Shown here: piece after piece, positions 7,828 through 16,478 of the stretch
How positions within the stretch are numbered: the first letter of the stretch is position 1
Layout: every line of letters begins with the position of its first letter
Source of the DNA: JBBATK01 sp044228685
GTDB lineage: Bacteria > Bacteroidota > Ignavibacteria > Kapaibacteriales > NICIL-2
NCBI GenBank assembly: GCA_044228685.1
Contig: JBGAUL010000023.1
Span: 15,370 to 79,369, forward strand
DNA: 64,000 nt
Direction: 5' to 3'
Translations under genes and position numbers: made by a program
The notes under the pieces: generated by a model
Databases searched by the model: none
What the model was told of the DNA's origin: nothing
Seen by the model: only the letters and a program-made list of their open reading frames with translations

Positions 7828-9021
7828 ATGGAATTTCAGCGAGTTTATGCAAAGGAGTTACGGTCGCGACTGCTGGAGACACGACGTTTTATAAACGTCG
7901 TTTCTGGACCACGGCAGGTGGGCAAAACAACCCTTGTCGGACAAGTTGTGCGCGATCTGGGTCTTCCGGTACTTCAAGCAAGCGCGGACGAACCGAGTTT
8001 GCAGCATGGATCTTGGATACATCAAAAGTGGGATGAGGCTCGACTTGCGGCAAAAGCTAATGGCGCTGGTGGAGCAGTTTTGGTATTGGATGAGATTCAG
8101 AAAATTCCGGATTGGCCGGCGTATGTGAAGCAGTTATGGGACGAAGACACGCGCGATGCGAGGCCGCTCAAAGTCGTGCTCCTAGGTTCAGCTCCTTTGT
8201 TAGTCTCTCGCGGTTTATCCGAGAGTCTTGCCGGTCGATTCGAACTACTGCATCTCCCGCACTGGACATTCACAGAGATGCACCGAGCATTTGGCTTGAC
8301 GCTTGACGAGTATATCTACTACGGTGGTTATCCCGGTGCGGCGCATTTGATTGATGAGCCGGAGAGGTGGGAGCGTTATGTACGAGACTCATTAATCGAG
8401 ACTTCGATTTCGCGTGACGTACTCTTGCTAACGCGCGTCGACAAGCCTGCGCTCATGCGACGTCTTTTCGAGTTGTCGTGTCAGTACTCAGGACAAATTC
8501 TATCATACACCAAAGTCTTAGGTCAACTGCAAGACGCCGGCAACACTACTACCCTTGCCCACTACCTTGATTTACTCTTTGGTGCCGGCATGGTCTGCGC
8601 CCTGCAGAAATACAGCGCTTCGGATGCGCGCAAGCGTGCCTCGAGTCCGAAATTCAACGTCATGAACAACGCTCTGCTTTCTGCAATGAGCGGTCGCAGC
8701 TTCAATCAAACACGATCCAATCACGAGCTCTGGGGTCGCACTGTCGAATCCGCCATCGGCGCACATCTCGTCAACAGCGCTGCCAGCGGCGACACATCAG
8801 TTTACTACTGGCGTGAAAAAAACAAGGAAGTAGATTTCGTCGTTCGCTTTGGTGACAAGCTCACTGCAATTGAAGTAAAGAGCGGTCGCACGCCACTAAG
8901 TCACAGCGGCATCAGCACATTCACTGCCTCACATCCGGTTCATCGCTCACTTCTCATAGGCTTCGGCGGAGTTAGTGTTGAGGAGTTTTTGAATTATCCG
9001 GTGCGACACTGGGTTGGGTGA
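7828..9021 (+). CDS. AAA_14 / DUF4143 P-loop ATPase
   Basis: A 397-aa ATPase. Walker A is GPRQVGKTT at residues 27-35; Walker B is VLVLDEIQ with Asp88-Glu89; a 'VVLLGSAPLL' sensor strand follows. The middle is the winged-helix/DUF4143 region (SLIETSISRDVLLLTRVDKPALMRRLFEL...YTKVLGQLQDAG). The C-terminal part has the nuclease-like core 'WREKNKEVDFVV' (Asp336) and 'AIEVKSG' (Glu349, Lys351), which matches a PD-(D/E)XK pattern. Such ATPases are common in mobile accessory regions and often vary in copy number; their function is not settled, with DNA-related or toxin-antitoxin-like roles proposed. The gene stands alone behind the palindrome array and is followed by a repeat-rich stretch. The start at 7828 gives the normal family N-terminus. 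Confidence 0.92.
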   Translation: MEFQRVYAKELRSRLLETRRFINVVSGPRQVGKTTLVGQVVRDLGLPVLQASADEPSLQHGSWIHQKWDEARLAAKANGAGGAVLVLDEIQKIPDWPAYVKQLWDEDTRDARPLKVVLLGSAPLLVSRGLSESLAGRFELLHLPHWTFTEMHRAFGLTLDEYIYYGGYPGAAHLIDEPERWERYVRDSLIETSISRDVLLLTRVDKPALMRRLFELSCQYSGQILSYTKVLGQLQDAGNTTTLAHYLDLLFGAGMVCALQKYSASDARKRASSPKFNVMNNALLSAMSGRSFNQTRSNHELWGRTVESAIGAHLVNSAASGDTSVYYWREKNKEVDFVVRFGDKLTAIEVKSGRTPLSHSGISTFTASHPVHRSLLIGFGGVSVEEFLNYPVRHWVG

Positions 9022-9109
9022 GAGGGAGAGGGTTTAGACTACGATGAGACTCTTGATGCGTTACGACAGGAGGTCTAGGGTGAGTGTTTAAGCTCATCAT
9101 TTTGTGTTC

Positions 9110-9692
9110 AACCCCACCCCGCCCTCCGCCGAGAGGAGGGTGACAGGTGAATTGATGTGCAGTTTATTCTAGAACTATCTCAATGCGCTTTTCATCTCTA
9201 GACATCACTAAAGCAGTCCCTTCCCCCTTCGGGGGGAAGGATAGGATGGGGGTTGGGTTCGACGTCACGTGATTGACAGCGGGCGACTCGTGCGTTTCCC
9301 AACCCCACCCCGGCCCTCCCCCGAAGGGGAGGGTGACAGGTGTATTCATTCTCAGTTATTTGTCTTGCTTTTTCAATACATGCTTTACCTCTAGACATCA
9401 CTCCAGCAGTCCCTTCCCCCTTCGGGGGGAAGGATAGGATGGGGGTTGGGTTGGGCGTCAGGTTGGGCGTTGGATGATTGACGTCGGGCAACTCCTACTT
9501 TACCCAACCCCACCCCAACCCTCCCCCGAAGGGGAGGGTGACAGGAGTTGTTTGATGTGCATTTAATTATCGAACTATCTCGACACGCATTTTATCTCTC
9601 GACATCACTCCAGCAGTCCCTTCCCCCTTCGGGGGGAAGGATAGGATGGGGGTTGGATTGGGCGTCAGGTTGGGGGTCAGGTTTGGCGTTGG
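9110..9692. repeat. Tandem ~193-207-bp repeat carrying two GC-rich hairpins per unit
   Basis: A complex repeat fills most of the gap between the AAA_14 ATPase and the VOC gene. Hairpin L (CCTTCCCCC-TTCG-GGGGGAAGG) occurs at 9219-9240, 9412-9433 and 9619-9640, followed each time by 'ATAGGATGGGGGTTGG'. Hairpin R (CCCTCCCC-CGAA-GGGGAGGG) occurs at 9314-9333 and 9519-9538, with a degenerate copy at 9122-9140, each followed by 'GTGACAGG'. L copies are 193 and 207 bp apart; R copies are 192 and 205 bp apart. R with its flank is close to the reverse complement of L with its flank, so L and R face each other like the ends of a REP/BIME or MITE-type element. The AT-rich flanks between hairpins are also repeated. 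No ORF lies inside. Confidence 0.85.
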
Positions 9693-9749
9693 CGTTGAAT
9701 CCTAACTCAATATCTTGCAAACCAACTCACACAACTACCAACCCAATCC

Positions 9750-10277
9750 ATGAAAAACACAACGCTACTTGTTCTCGCACTTTGCGCGGCTTTTTGTTCG
9801 GGCTTTGCATTCAAGTCAATTGTTGATACGAAGTCTGAGGGAAGTACTGCGCTCAAACGAGTGACCGGAGTTGGAGGGATTTTCTTCAAGTGCAAGGAGC
9901 CGGCGAAAGTGAGGGAGTGGTATAAGACGCATTTGGGATTGAGTGTGAATCAGTATGGAAGCGTGTTTGAGTGGCGACAAGGCGCGGACTCATCGAAGAA
10001 AGGCTTTCTGCAGTGGAGTCCGTTTTCTGAGAAGTCAAAGTACTTTGAGCCTTCAACCAAGGACTTCATGATCAATTATCGCGTAGAGAATTTGGTGGCG
10101 CTTGTTGAAGAGTTGCGGAAGGAAGGCGTGACGATTGCTGACACTATTTCGAGCTACGAGTATGGGAAGTTTGTGCACATCATGGACAATGAGTCTAACA
10201 AGATTGAGCTGTGGGAAGCCAATGATGTGGAGTTCGAAAAGCTGGGTCAGAAAATGGGAGCTCAAACCACGAAGTGA
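9750..10277 (+). CDS. Exported VOC (glyoxalase/bleomycin-resistance fold) protein
   Basis: A 175-aa protein with an N-terminal signal-like segment (MKNTTLLVLALCAAFCSGFAF) followed by one vicinal-oxygen-chelate module, about residues 37-160: 'VTGVGGIFFKCKEPAKVREWYKTHLGL', 'GSVFEWRQ', 'FMINYRVENLVALVEELRKEGVTIAD' and 'YGKFVHIMDNESNKIELWEAND'. VOC proteins use a metal bound by His/Glu residues; the Glu of 'KIELWE' fits the last ligand, while the first position ('GGIFFKC') lacks the usual His, so metal binding is uncertain. Most VOC proteins of this type are cytoplasmic, so the signal peptide is unusual. It lies just after the hairpin repeats. Confidence 0.85.
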   Translation: MKNTTLLVLALCAAFCSGFAFKSIVDTKSEGSTALKRVTGVGGIFFKCKEPAKVREWYKTHLGLSVNQYGSVFEWRQGADSSKKGFLQWSPFSEKSKYFEPSTKDFMINYRVENLVALVEELRKEGVTIADTISSYEYGKFVHIMDNESNKIELWEANDVEFEKLGQKMGAQTTK

Positions 10278-10287
10278 TTCGCTTTGC

Positions 10288-10653
10288 TTATTCGCTTCTG
10301 AGAATCTTCTCCATCGCGCGACCTTTAGCCAGCTCATCTACCAGCTTGTCCATGTAGCGCACTTGCTTGGTCAGAGGGTTTTCAATTTCTTCAATGCGAT
10401 AGCCACAGATCACTCCCTTGATCAAGTGTGCATTGGAATTGAGTTTGGCTTGAGCGAAGAATTCTTGGAAATTGACTTTAGCTGCAATCAATGATTTCAG
10501 CTTCTTATCATCATAACCGGTTAGCCAACGAATTACTTGGTGTAGTTCCTCTCTTGTGCGACCCTTTTTCTCTACCTTGTTCACATAATGCGGATAGACA
10601 GATGAAAAAGTCATCGATGCAAATTTGGCGTCGTGATGTTCCGTTGTCGACAT
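10288..10653 (-). CDS. DUF2200 family protein
   Basis: A 121-aa cytoplasmic protein beginning at ATG 10653. It matches DUF2200 along its whole length: 'FASMTFSSVYPHYVNKVEKKGRTREELHQVIRWLTGYD', 'VNFQEFFAQA', 'LIKGVICGYRIEEIENPLTKQVRYMDKLVDELAKGRAMEKILR'. The family is about 115-120 aa, which supports this start; the frame stays open 33 codons upstream (to 10752) with a charged, unrelated sequence that may be leader or chance. The function of DUF2200 is unknown. It converges with the VOC gene, with only 10 nt between the two stops. Confidence 0.88.
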   Translation of the reverse strand: MSTTEHHDAKFASMTFSSVYPHYVNKVEKKGRTREELHQVIRWLTGYDDKKLKSLIAAKVNFQEFFAQAKLNSNAHLIKGVICGYRIEEIENPLTKQVRYMDKLVDELAKGRAMEKILRSE

Positions 10654-11137
10654 GAGATTTTCTTCGTCAATTAGGTCTAATAACTTCCTGAACTCAGTGT
10701 GCTCCTCGCGATTTTCTCGCTTGACAAAATACGTCGAATCGTCGTTTCTCATGCTGAAGTTGATGGGTGTTTGAAGCTAGATAGGTTCAAGGTTCTCCTC
10801 TAGCAATCTGCTGGATAATCGAGGTTGGGACTGCACACGCACCGAGGACAACTTGCCATAAGTCCTGTCGAGACATTGGCTTAAATCATCTTGGAAGCAA
10901 AGCTCCGGCGGAGCTTGAATATAAATCCACTCCTTCCAAGATTTGTCTCGATCAAGCTCAAGTGTGAACATGGATGCTGTCGATGCTTCTTAGTATGTTA
11001 AGGTATCGCTAAGGTACATGGCAGTGCATTTTCAGGAGATTTGTATTGGAGATATTCTGCTGCAACGCTCTTCTTGCCAGGGCAAGAATCATTGCGATCA
11101 CAGCCGTGTCATTGTCAATTGCGTGGAATCTAAATCG
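10654..11137. other. Divergent intergenic region
   Basis: 484 bp lie between DUF2200 (minus) and the large T9SS protein (plus). A 64-codon minus-strand frame at 10777-10971 has some charged, protein-like character but no family match and no clear Shine-Dalgarno, and I do not call it. Promoters for both flanking genes should be here. Confidence 0.4.
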
Positions 11138-14100
11138 ATGAAAAAGCAGTTAGCCCTCATATTATTTACACTACTTGGTTTGTACTCTGTTGTTGCGACG
11201 GCAAAGAGTACTGACGTCAAGGCCGTGTGGTCCTCAACTGAAGCTGTTTGTTCGAGCCGTAGTTGGACGAGTCCTTTGGTGCTTAGCGACGGACAATCTT
11301 GTGTCTTCAGTTGTGATTCAAATAGCGCACATCCCCGTCTTCTCGCATTCAATCTCAGCGATGGCAGTCTGCGCATGGCACTTAATGTCGACAGCTTGAT
11401 GAGCGCACATGGATTGGCGAAAGCACAATGGCTCGGACGGTTTCAACTCCGCAATGATTCGTTGGATGTACTGTGTCAAGGTGTTGACCCAAGCGACAGT
11501 AGCTACCATTTCTACACCATAAGTGGCTCGTGGACTAAAGGCAACTATACTTTGTTGCCGGAAGTTGTTGCGTCGAAGGACATAGCACGCGATCTCAGAC
11601 TTATCGGTCGCAGTGCCGATGGTTGCTTGTTCTTTCGTACTGCGACAATTAAAGGTGTGCAACACACTAGTGGTCAATACACCTACACTGATTACACCTA
11701 TTATCTAAGCTTGACGATTTACCAGGCATCGACTTCGCAGTGGAAGACATTTAGTCACCAGCAAGAAGGCGAAAGACAGTACAACGTTTCCTTTACTGCA
11801 GATCTTGGTTACACCGAATTCCCTGAAGTGCACAATGGAATTCTCATTAGTCCTCCCTTCGTTATCAGATCCTACGCCAGTGATCAGGCAACTGACCTCG
11901 CCGACAACAACAACACTGGTTGGATCTCAAGTGCATTTGTTGGGGGATGTGTTTCGCGAGACTTGCGTTGGTGTATTAATAGCAATTACTCAGTATTCAT
12001 TGGTGACTCCACTGAATACTTGCGACCCAACCAACGACTTTGTCTGTCCGCCAATGCATATCCAACATGCATGACATCCCAAGATCATAAAGTTCTTCTC
12101 AATCAAGCAGCAACAAGCGGAGCGCAACTCGTTGTTTACGACTTTGCTTTGCAGTCTGCACTCGATACTCTCAAACTCCCCTTGGCTCTTCACAGCAGAT
12201 GTACGTTGGCTCGGCATGACTCACTGCTAATCATACATGAAGGCACAAAGCTCAGTGCCTATTCATTGAACTTTCTGACCACAAACCGGGCAAAGGTCTC
12301 TTTACCAATTCGTGACGAGAGTTGGCCATGTCCGATGAGAACAAATCTCGATACGCTGTTTTTTAACTCACAACTATGTGCAGAGGGACCTGAGTTCGTT
12401 TATTCATGGGACTTTGGCGACGGCGCTTCGGCGCATTCTCGACTCGCACAACATCAGTACGCACAAGCAAGCAATTACACGGTTCGGTGTATTTGCAAAT
12501 CAACTGTCAATGCTGACTCTTGTGCGCTGACAACCAGCGTGAGTGTTCGTGAGGCAAACACTATTACTCGCATGACCATCAGTCCTATTCAAACCTTAGA
12601 GAGCACGCTATTCCGACTCTATGCTTATCCATTTGCATCAACATGGTGCAAAGCATCTCCTTCAATTGTAGCAAGATTCGTGCACAAGGACACGACGCTC
12701 AGCTTTCGAGTAGAAGGATCAACATTGAATATCGATGTCAGTCTGAAGCGTACAGGAGACTATACCGTAAATCTATACCTGTACCTTGGCGCCGTGCTAT
12801 TTGACTCGATAGTGAATTATTCCAAAGTCACTTGCCTGCCTGCGCCACATTATGATAACTCAGTCTGGTCATCGTGGATGCGTCTACCCATCAACCACAT
12901 GTGCCTCAGCAAAGCCGGCTCTCTTATCGTTGTTGACGCTTCGTCCACAATATGGCAGAACACTCGCCTCACTGAAGCAAATCTTGAGAAGACTAGCTTC
13001 CAGCCAAAGGCAAAAGATTTCGTTAGTGCGCTTACGCGTAAAGACAGTTCGTATCGCGTGTGGACTGCTCCGAGGATTACAATGACGCAATGCACAAGCA
13101 CAGGCGAGATAGAAAACGAACGCGCAAGTCTTCTAACACTGCCTGATAACGTTGATAAAAGTGGCTATGAAAATTGGCGAGGATATCAGTTTTATTGGAC
13201 GAATAGAACTGAGTATCTAACTACTGTCATCGAGCCCGCCAAAGATGAGCTTTGCATAAAGGTCTTCGGCCAGTCAACAAACCAGAACCCGCACTTTCCG
13301 CCGCCCTTTACAAGCACATTGTTGTTTGCCCGAACTCAAGTCGGTGATTCGACCTTGAAATTCCACGAGGCACTGAGAACTTTTGAGGCGTCCGAAGCAT
13401 CCGGCGGTTTAGCTTACTATGCGCTTGGCGATAAAGTTCTCTTTGTAACGAAAACGAGTCGCAATGGCTTGTCATATCCCTACCTATTGAATTTACTTGA
13501 TCTCGAAAGCGCTAAGAAAACGATCATAGATAGTCTTAGTGCACCGGCTCTTGGCTACGACGAATACAGTAGAACATTTGTCACCACCCGAGGCCGCTAT
13601 GACTCTCTCTCAGTTATCAAACGTCACTCACTCCCGAACTGCAGAAGCATAGAGTGCTTCGCCGACCAAAACTACGTTCTCATTATCAGCGATACATCGG
13701 GTGTCTATCCTGGCTCTACGAGTTCGTCCACACTTCGCATCATTCGCTTGTCTGATGAAAAGCTTGTGTTTCAAACCGTCACGAGAACGAAGATTTTACA
13801 TGCTAAAATTTCGTTTTGTTCTGACTACTTCGTGATCGCCGAAGAGGATGGTCGATTGACTTGCTTCAACACTCCCGCTGAAATTCAACGACTCTGCGTC
13901 GATGCGAAACAAAGTCCACAACCAACATCGTCTCACGAGTTACTAACTTCACCGAATCCGGCATCAACCAGCGCTTCTGTTTCGATTGAACTGAATTCGC
14001 CTGCTGATGTCAACATCAAAATCTATTCACTTCACGGTTCGGTTGTGCATGACGCCACTTACCCGCAGCTAAGCGTTGGCCCGCACTCAATTGTCTTCGA

Positions 14101-14191
14101 TACTTCTAATCTTGCAATTGGATGTTGGATAGTGGAATGTCAGGCGGGTGACCAACATTACTACTCTCGCTTCGTGAAGTTGCGTGAATGA
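11138..14191 (+). CDS. Large T9SS-exported protein with PKD domain
   Basis: A 1017-aa secreted protein. The chosen ATG (11138) begins a clean signal peptide, MKKQLALILFTLLGLYSVVATAKS; the frame is open 40 codons further up. Residues about 30-410 look like a beta-propeller with repeated 'DSLxVLCQG', 'SADGCLFFRT', 'YDFALQSALDTLKL' strands. A PKD domain follows at about 415-490 (FVYSWDFGDGASAHS...HQYAQASNYTVRC). A second strand-rich propeller-like region runs to about 925. The last ~85 residues are a T9SS type A sorting domain: 'SPNPASTSASVSIEL', 'VNIKIYSLHGSVV', 'LAIGCWIVEC', 'YYSRFVKL'. By family, such a domain directs passage through the T9SS and surface anchoring. The organism-specific role is unknown. 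It is a lone gene, convergent with the cyclase at 14350. Confidence 0.88.
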   Translation: MKKQLALILFTLLGLYSVVATAKSTDVKAVWSSTEAVCSSRSWTSPLVLSDGQSCVFSCDSNSAHPRLLAFNLSDGSLRMALNVDSLMSAHGLAKAQWLGRFQLRNDSLDVLCQGVDPSDSSYHFYTISGSWTKGNYTLLPEVVASKDIARDLRLIGRSADGCLFFRTATIKGVQHTSGQYTYTDYTYYLSLTIYQASTSQWKTFSHQQEGERQYNVSFTADLGYTEFPEVHNGILISPPFVIRSYASDQATDLADNNNTGWISSAFVGGCVSRDLRWCINSNYSVFIGDSTEYLRPNQRLCLSANAYPTCMTSQDHKVLLNQAATSGAQLVVYDFALQSALDTLKLPLALHSRCTLARHDSLLIIHEGTKLSAYSLNFLTTNRAKVSLPIRDESWPCPMRTNLDTLFFNSQLCAEGPEFVYSWDFGDGASAHSRLAQHQYAQASNYTVRCICKSTVNADSCALTTSVSVREANTITRMTISPIQTLESTLFRLYAYPFASTWCKASPSIVARFVHKDTTLSFRVEGSTLNIDVSLKRTGDYTVNLYLYLGAVLFDSIVNYSKVTCLPAPHYDNSVWSSWMRLPINHMCLSKAGSLIVVDASSTIWQNTRLTEANLEKTSFQPKAKDFVSALTRKDSSYRVWTAPRITMTQCTSTGEIENERASLLTLPDNVDKSGYENWRGYQFYWTNRTEYLTTVIEPAKDELCIKVFGQSTNQNPHFPPPFTSTLLFARTQVGDSTLKFHEALRTFEASEASGGLAYYALGDKVLFVTKTSRNGLSYPYLLNLLDLESAKKTIIDSLSAPALGYDEYSRTFVTTRGRYDSLSVIKRHSLPNCRSIECFADQNYVLIISDTSGVYPGSTSSSTLRIIRLSDEKLVFQTVTRTKILHAKISFCSDYFVIAEEDGRLTCFNTPAEIQRLCVDAKQSPQPTSSHELLTSPNPASTSASVSIELNSPADVNIKIYSLHGSVVHDATYPQLSVGPHSIVFDTSNLAIGCWIVECQAGDQHYYSRFVKLRE

Positions 14192-14321
14192 GAGTAGGCG
14201 TGCGGGTCTCGCAAGCTTAACTTATCAGCGGGTTGTGATTACCAAGTCGCGGCTTGTTGTGCGTGACCTCGACAGAAACAAACTGGCAAAGCTTTGGGAA
14301 TGGTTCTTTTCAGGAAAGTAT

Positions 14322-14336
14322 GAGAATGCTATTCTC
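14322..14336. other. Short hairpin between convergent genes
   Basis: A perfect 6-bp inverted repeat (GAGAAT-gct-ATTCTC) sits in the 158-nt gap between the T9SS protein gene and the cyclase gene, which converge here. It lacks a T-tract, so a terminator role is only possible. Confidence 0.25.
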
Positions 14337-14349
14337 TCCCTCCCCATCC

Positions 14350-16265
14350 TCACTCAATAAAATACGTCCGCATCACACCTTTGCCCTTTACCTCGATTTC
14401 GCCTCGAGGAATGAAGGTGCACGATGAATTGCGAGCTTGTAGCTGTGCGACGAATTCTTCGGTGCAGTGTATGCGTCCGGCGACGCCGTAGCTCTCCATA
14501 CGACTGGCAGTATTGACGGCATCGCCCCAGAGATCGTAGAGGAATTTGTTTTCGCCCACCACACCGGCCGCTGCGGGACCGCAGTTGAGTCCGATGCGCA
14601 CGTGAATCTCCGGTAGTGCTGTTATCCAGCTCCGATCTCCAAGATGATCCGGAAACTCCACAACGAGATTGTTCATCACGTGCAACAGCTTCAAAGCCGC
14701 TTGGGCAGCGCGCTCTGCATGATCCTCTTGAGGAATTGGCGCACCGGCAACAGCCATGTAGGCATCGCCGATGGTTTTGATTTTCTCAAGACCAAACTCG
14801 CGCATTACACCATCTGCTGCTGTGAAGATGGCGTTGAGCAAATGAACAAGTTGTTGGGCATTGATATTGGAGGACAAGCGAGTGAAATCGACGATGTCCA
14901 TGAAGAGGATGGATACGGCATCAAGGTGATCAGCTATCGGACTCTCACCATTGATAATACGGGCGGTGATTCCTTCAGGCAGAATGTTATTGAGAATATT
15001 CTCCTTCTCCTGTGCTCGCGCACGCTCTGCCGCGAGATGACGTTCACGTTCTGCTTCCTTGCGCTCCATCTCTAGCTTTGCAGCCTGACGCTGCGCACCC
15101 TCAACATTGATTTGCTCTTTGAGTTTCTCGTATTGATCACGCGCCTCATAAGCCTTCTCCCATTCGCCTATTTGCTTGTACAATGAATCCAATGATTCAT
15201 AGGCAACCATGGTAATACTCTTGATGCCGTGCTTAGTACTTAAATCAACGGCTTGTTTAAGGTAGGATTCGGCTATTTCCGGTGAGTATCCTGCATAAGC
15301 GCGTTCGGCGAATAAGTCGCCAAGACCGTTCAGCCAGTGCAGCTGAGGATAGACTACACCGATTTCAACAGATTCGCGCAACGCTTCGGTGAGATACTCG
15401 AGGGCTTTGTCGTAGTCGCCGAGACTCTTGTAGGCATGACCCATATTACCCCGCGAGACCGCTGCATCTCGTCGCTCACCAAGCTCCAGCTGTACCTTCA
15501 AAGCCCGTCCAATAATGTCGAGCGCTTTTTCGTACTCGTGAATTCTAAAGTACAAGGCACCAATACTGCTGAGTGAAAACGCGACCGCGCTATGTTCTCC
15601 GATTTCTTCAAACAAACTCAAGGCTTGCTGAAACGACTCCAATGCTCTCTCATGATTTCCAAAAGCTTGGTACACCACCGCAATGTTGATGGTGTTCGTT
15701 GCGATTCCGTTTTTGTCTTCTAACTCTTTCTCTAAATCCAAGGCTTTAACGAAGTACTCGAGTGCCGTGGTGTAGTCGGTGAGCTCTTTGTAGGCTATGC
15801 CAAGTTGACCGGTAATTCTCGCCGATAAATCTCGGTTGTTGTCGTGGTCGCTAATCTCCAACGCACGACGATATGTGTCAATCGAGAGCTGATACTGCGA
15901 TGTGCTTAAATATGCACGACCCAGGTTAGCATACAGGTCAGCAAGGCGAAGAGGATTTTTAATTTTCTCGGCATAATTAATACCGGCAACAGCCGTGCGA
16001 ATAGCTTCCTCGTAACTGCTGCGGTTGAGCGCTATAACATTGAGACGATTGTAGGCATGAGCCACGATACCAATGAGTTTTCTCTGATTGACTCATTGTC
16101 TTCCGTACGGCTATTCTGATACTCAGGCACTAAATGCTCGAGCTTTTCTAAGACAGCACGTGCCCGCTGCGCAGCGCTGTCATACTGTCCAGCCTGAGAC
16201 TCATCTCGAGCCACCAGCAAAGACTCCTGCGATTCTTCTAAGAGTGCTTCTAGATTTTCTATCAT
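14350..16265 (-). pseudogene. TPR-adenylate cyclase interrupted by a one-base frameshift
   Basis: Two overlapping frames make one protein. The first, from ATG 16265 (MIENLEALLEESQ), gives the helical N-terminus seen in the sister cyclases and then runs into a wrong-frame tail that stops at 16032. The second is a 571-aa frame from GTG 16065 carrying about eight TPR units, a charged coiled-coil linker (about residues 315-360) and a class III cyclase domain. Adding one base to the four-T run at 16078-16081 (AAAA in the coding strand) restores a continuous reading 'ESIREKLIGIVAHAYNRLNV' and gives a normal ~638-aa protein. Cyclase residues are intact: metal Asp in 'SILFMDIVDF' (~390), 'KIKTIGDAYM' with the second Asp and the adenine-selecting Lys, and 'LWGDAVNTASRM' with Asp, Asn and Arg. 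This predicts cAMP synthesis. Either a real mutation, a homopolymer sequencing error, or use of the GTG start. Confidence 0.85.
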
Positions 16266-16478
16266 CGCATATTTGTTTTCTGTTCGCAGTGGAATATACT
16301 TACACTTGGTCAACTTGCCAGCAAGGAGAGGACTCGAGTGATCGACAAGATTCTAAATCACCTACGATGGACCTTCGGCTGATTGACCCTTTACTCGGGC
16401 TGATAGGCGCAGACTGTCTACATCGGGTAATACTGCACACAAGCAAATGCGAGAATTACACTTCGAGATGTAACAATA

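Noticed and set aside
9198..9491. Frames with 'FPPKGEG' repeats on the minus strand
   Set aside because: They are translations of the GC-rich hairpin repeats, not proteins.
10777..10971. 64-codon minus-strand frame
   Set aside because: It has some charged residues but no Shine-Dalgarno, family match or operon context.
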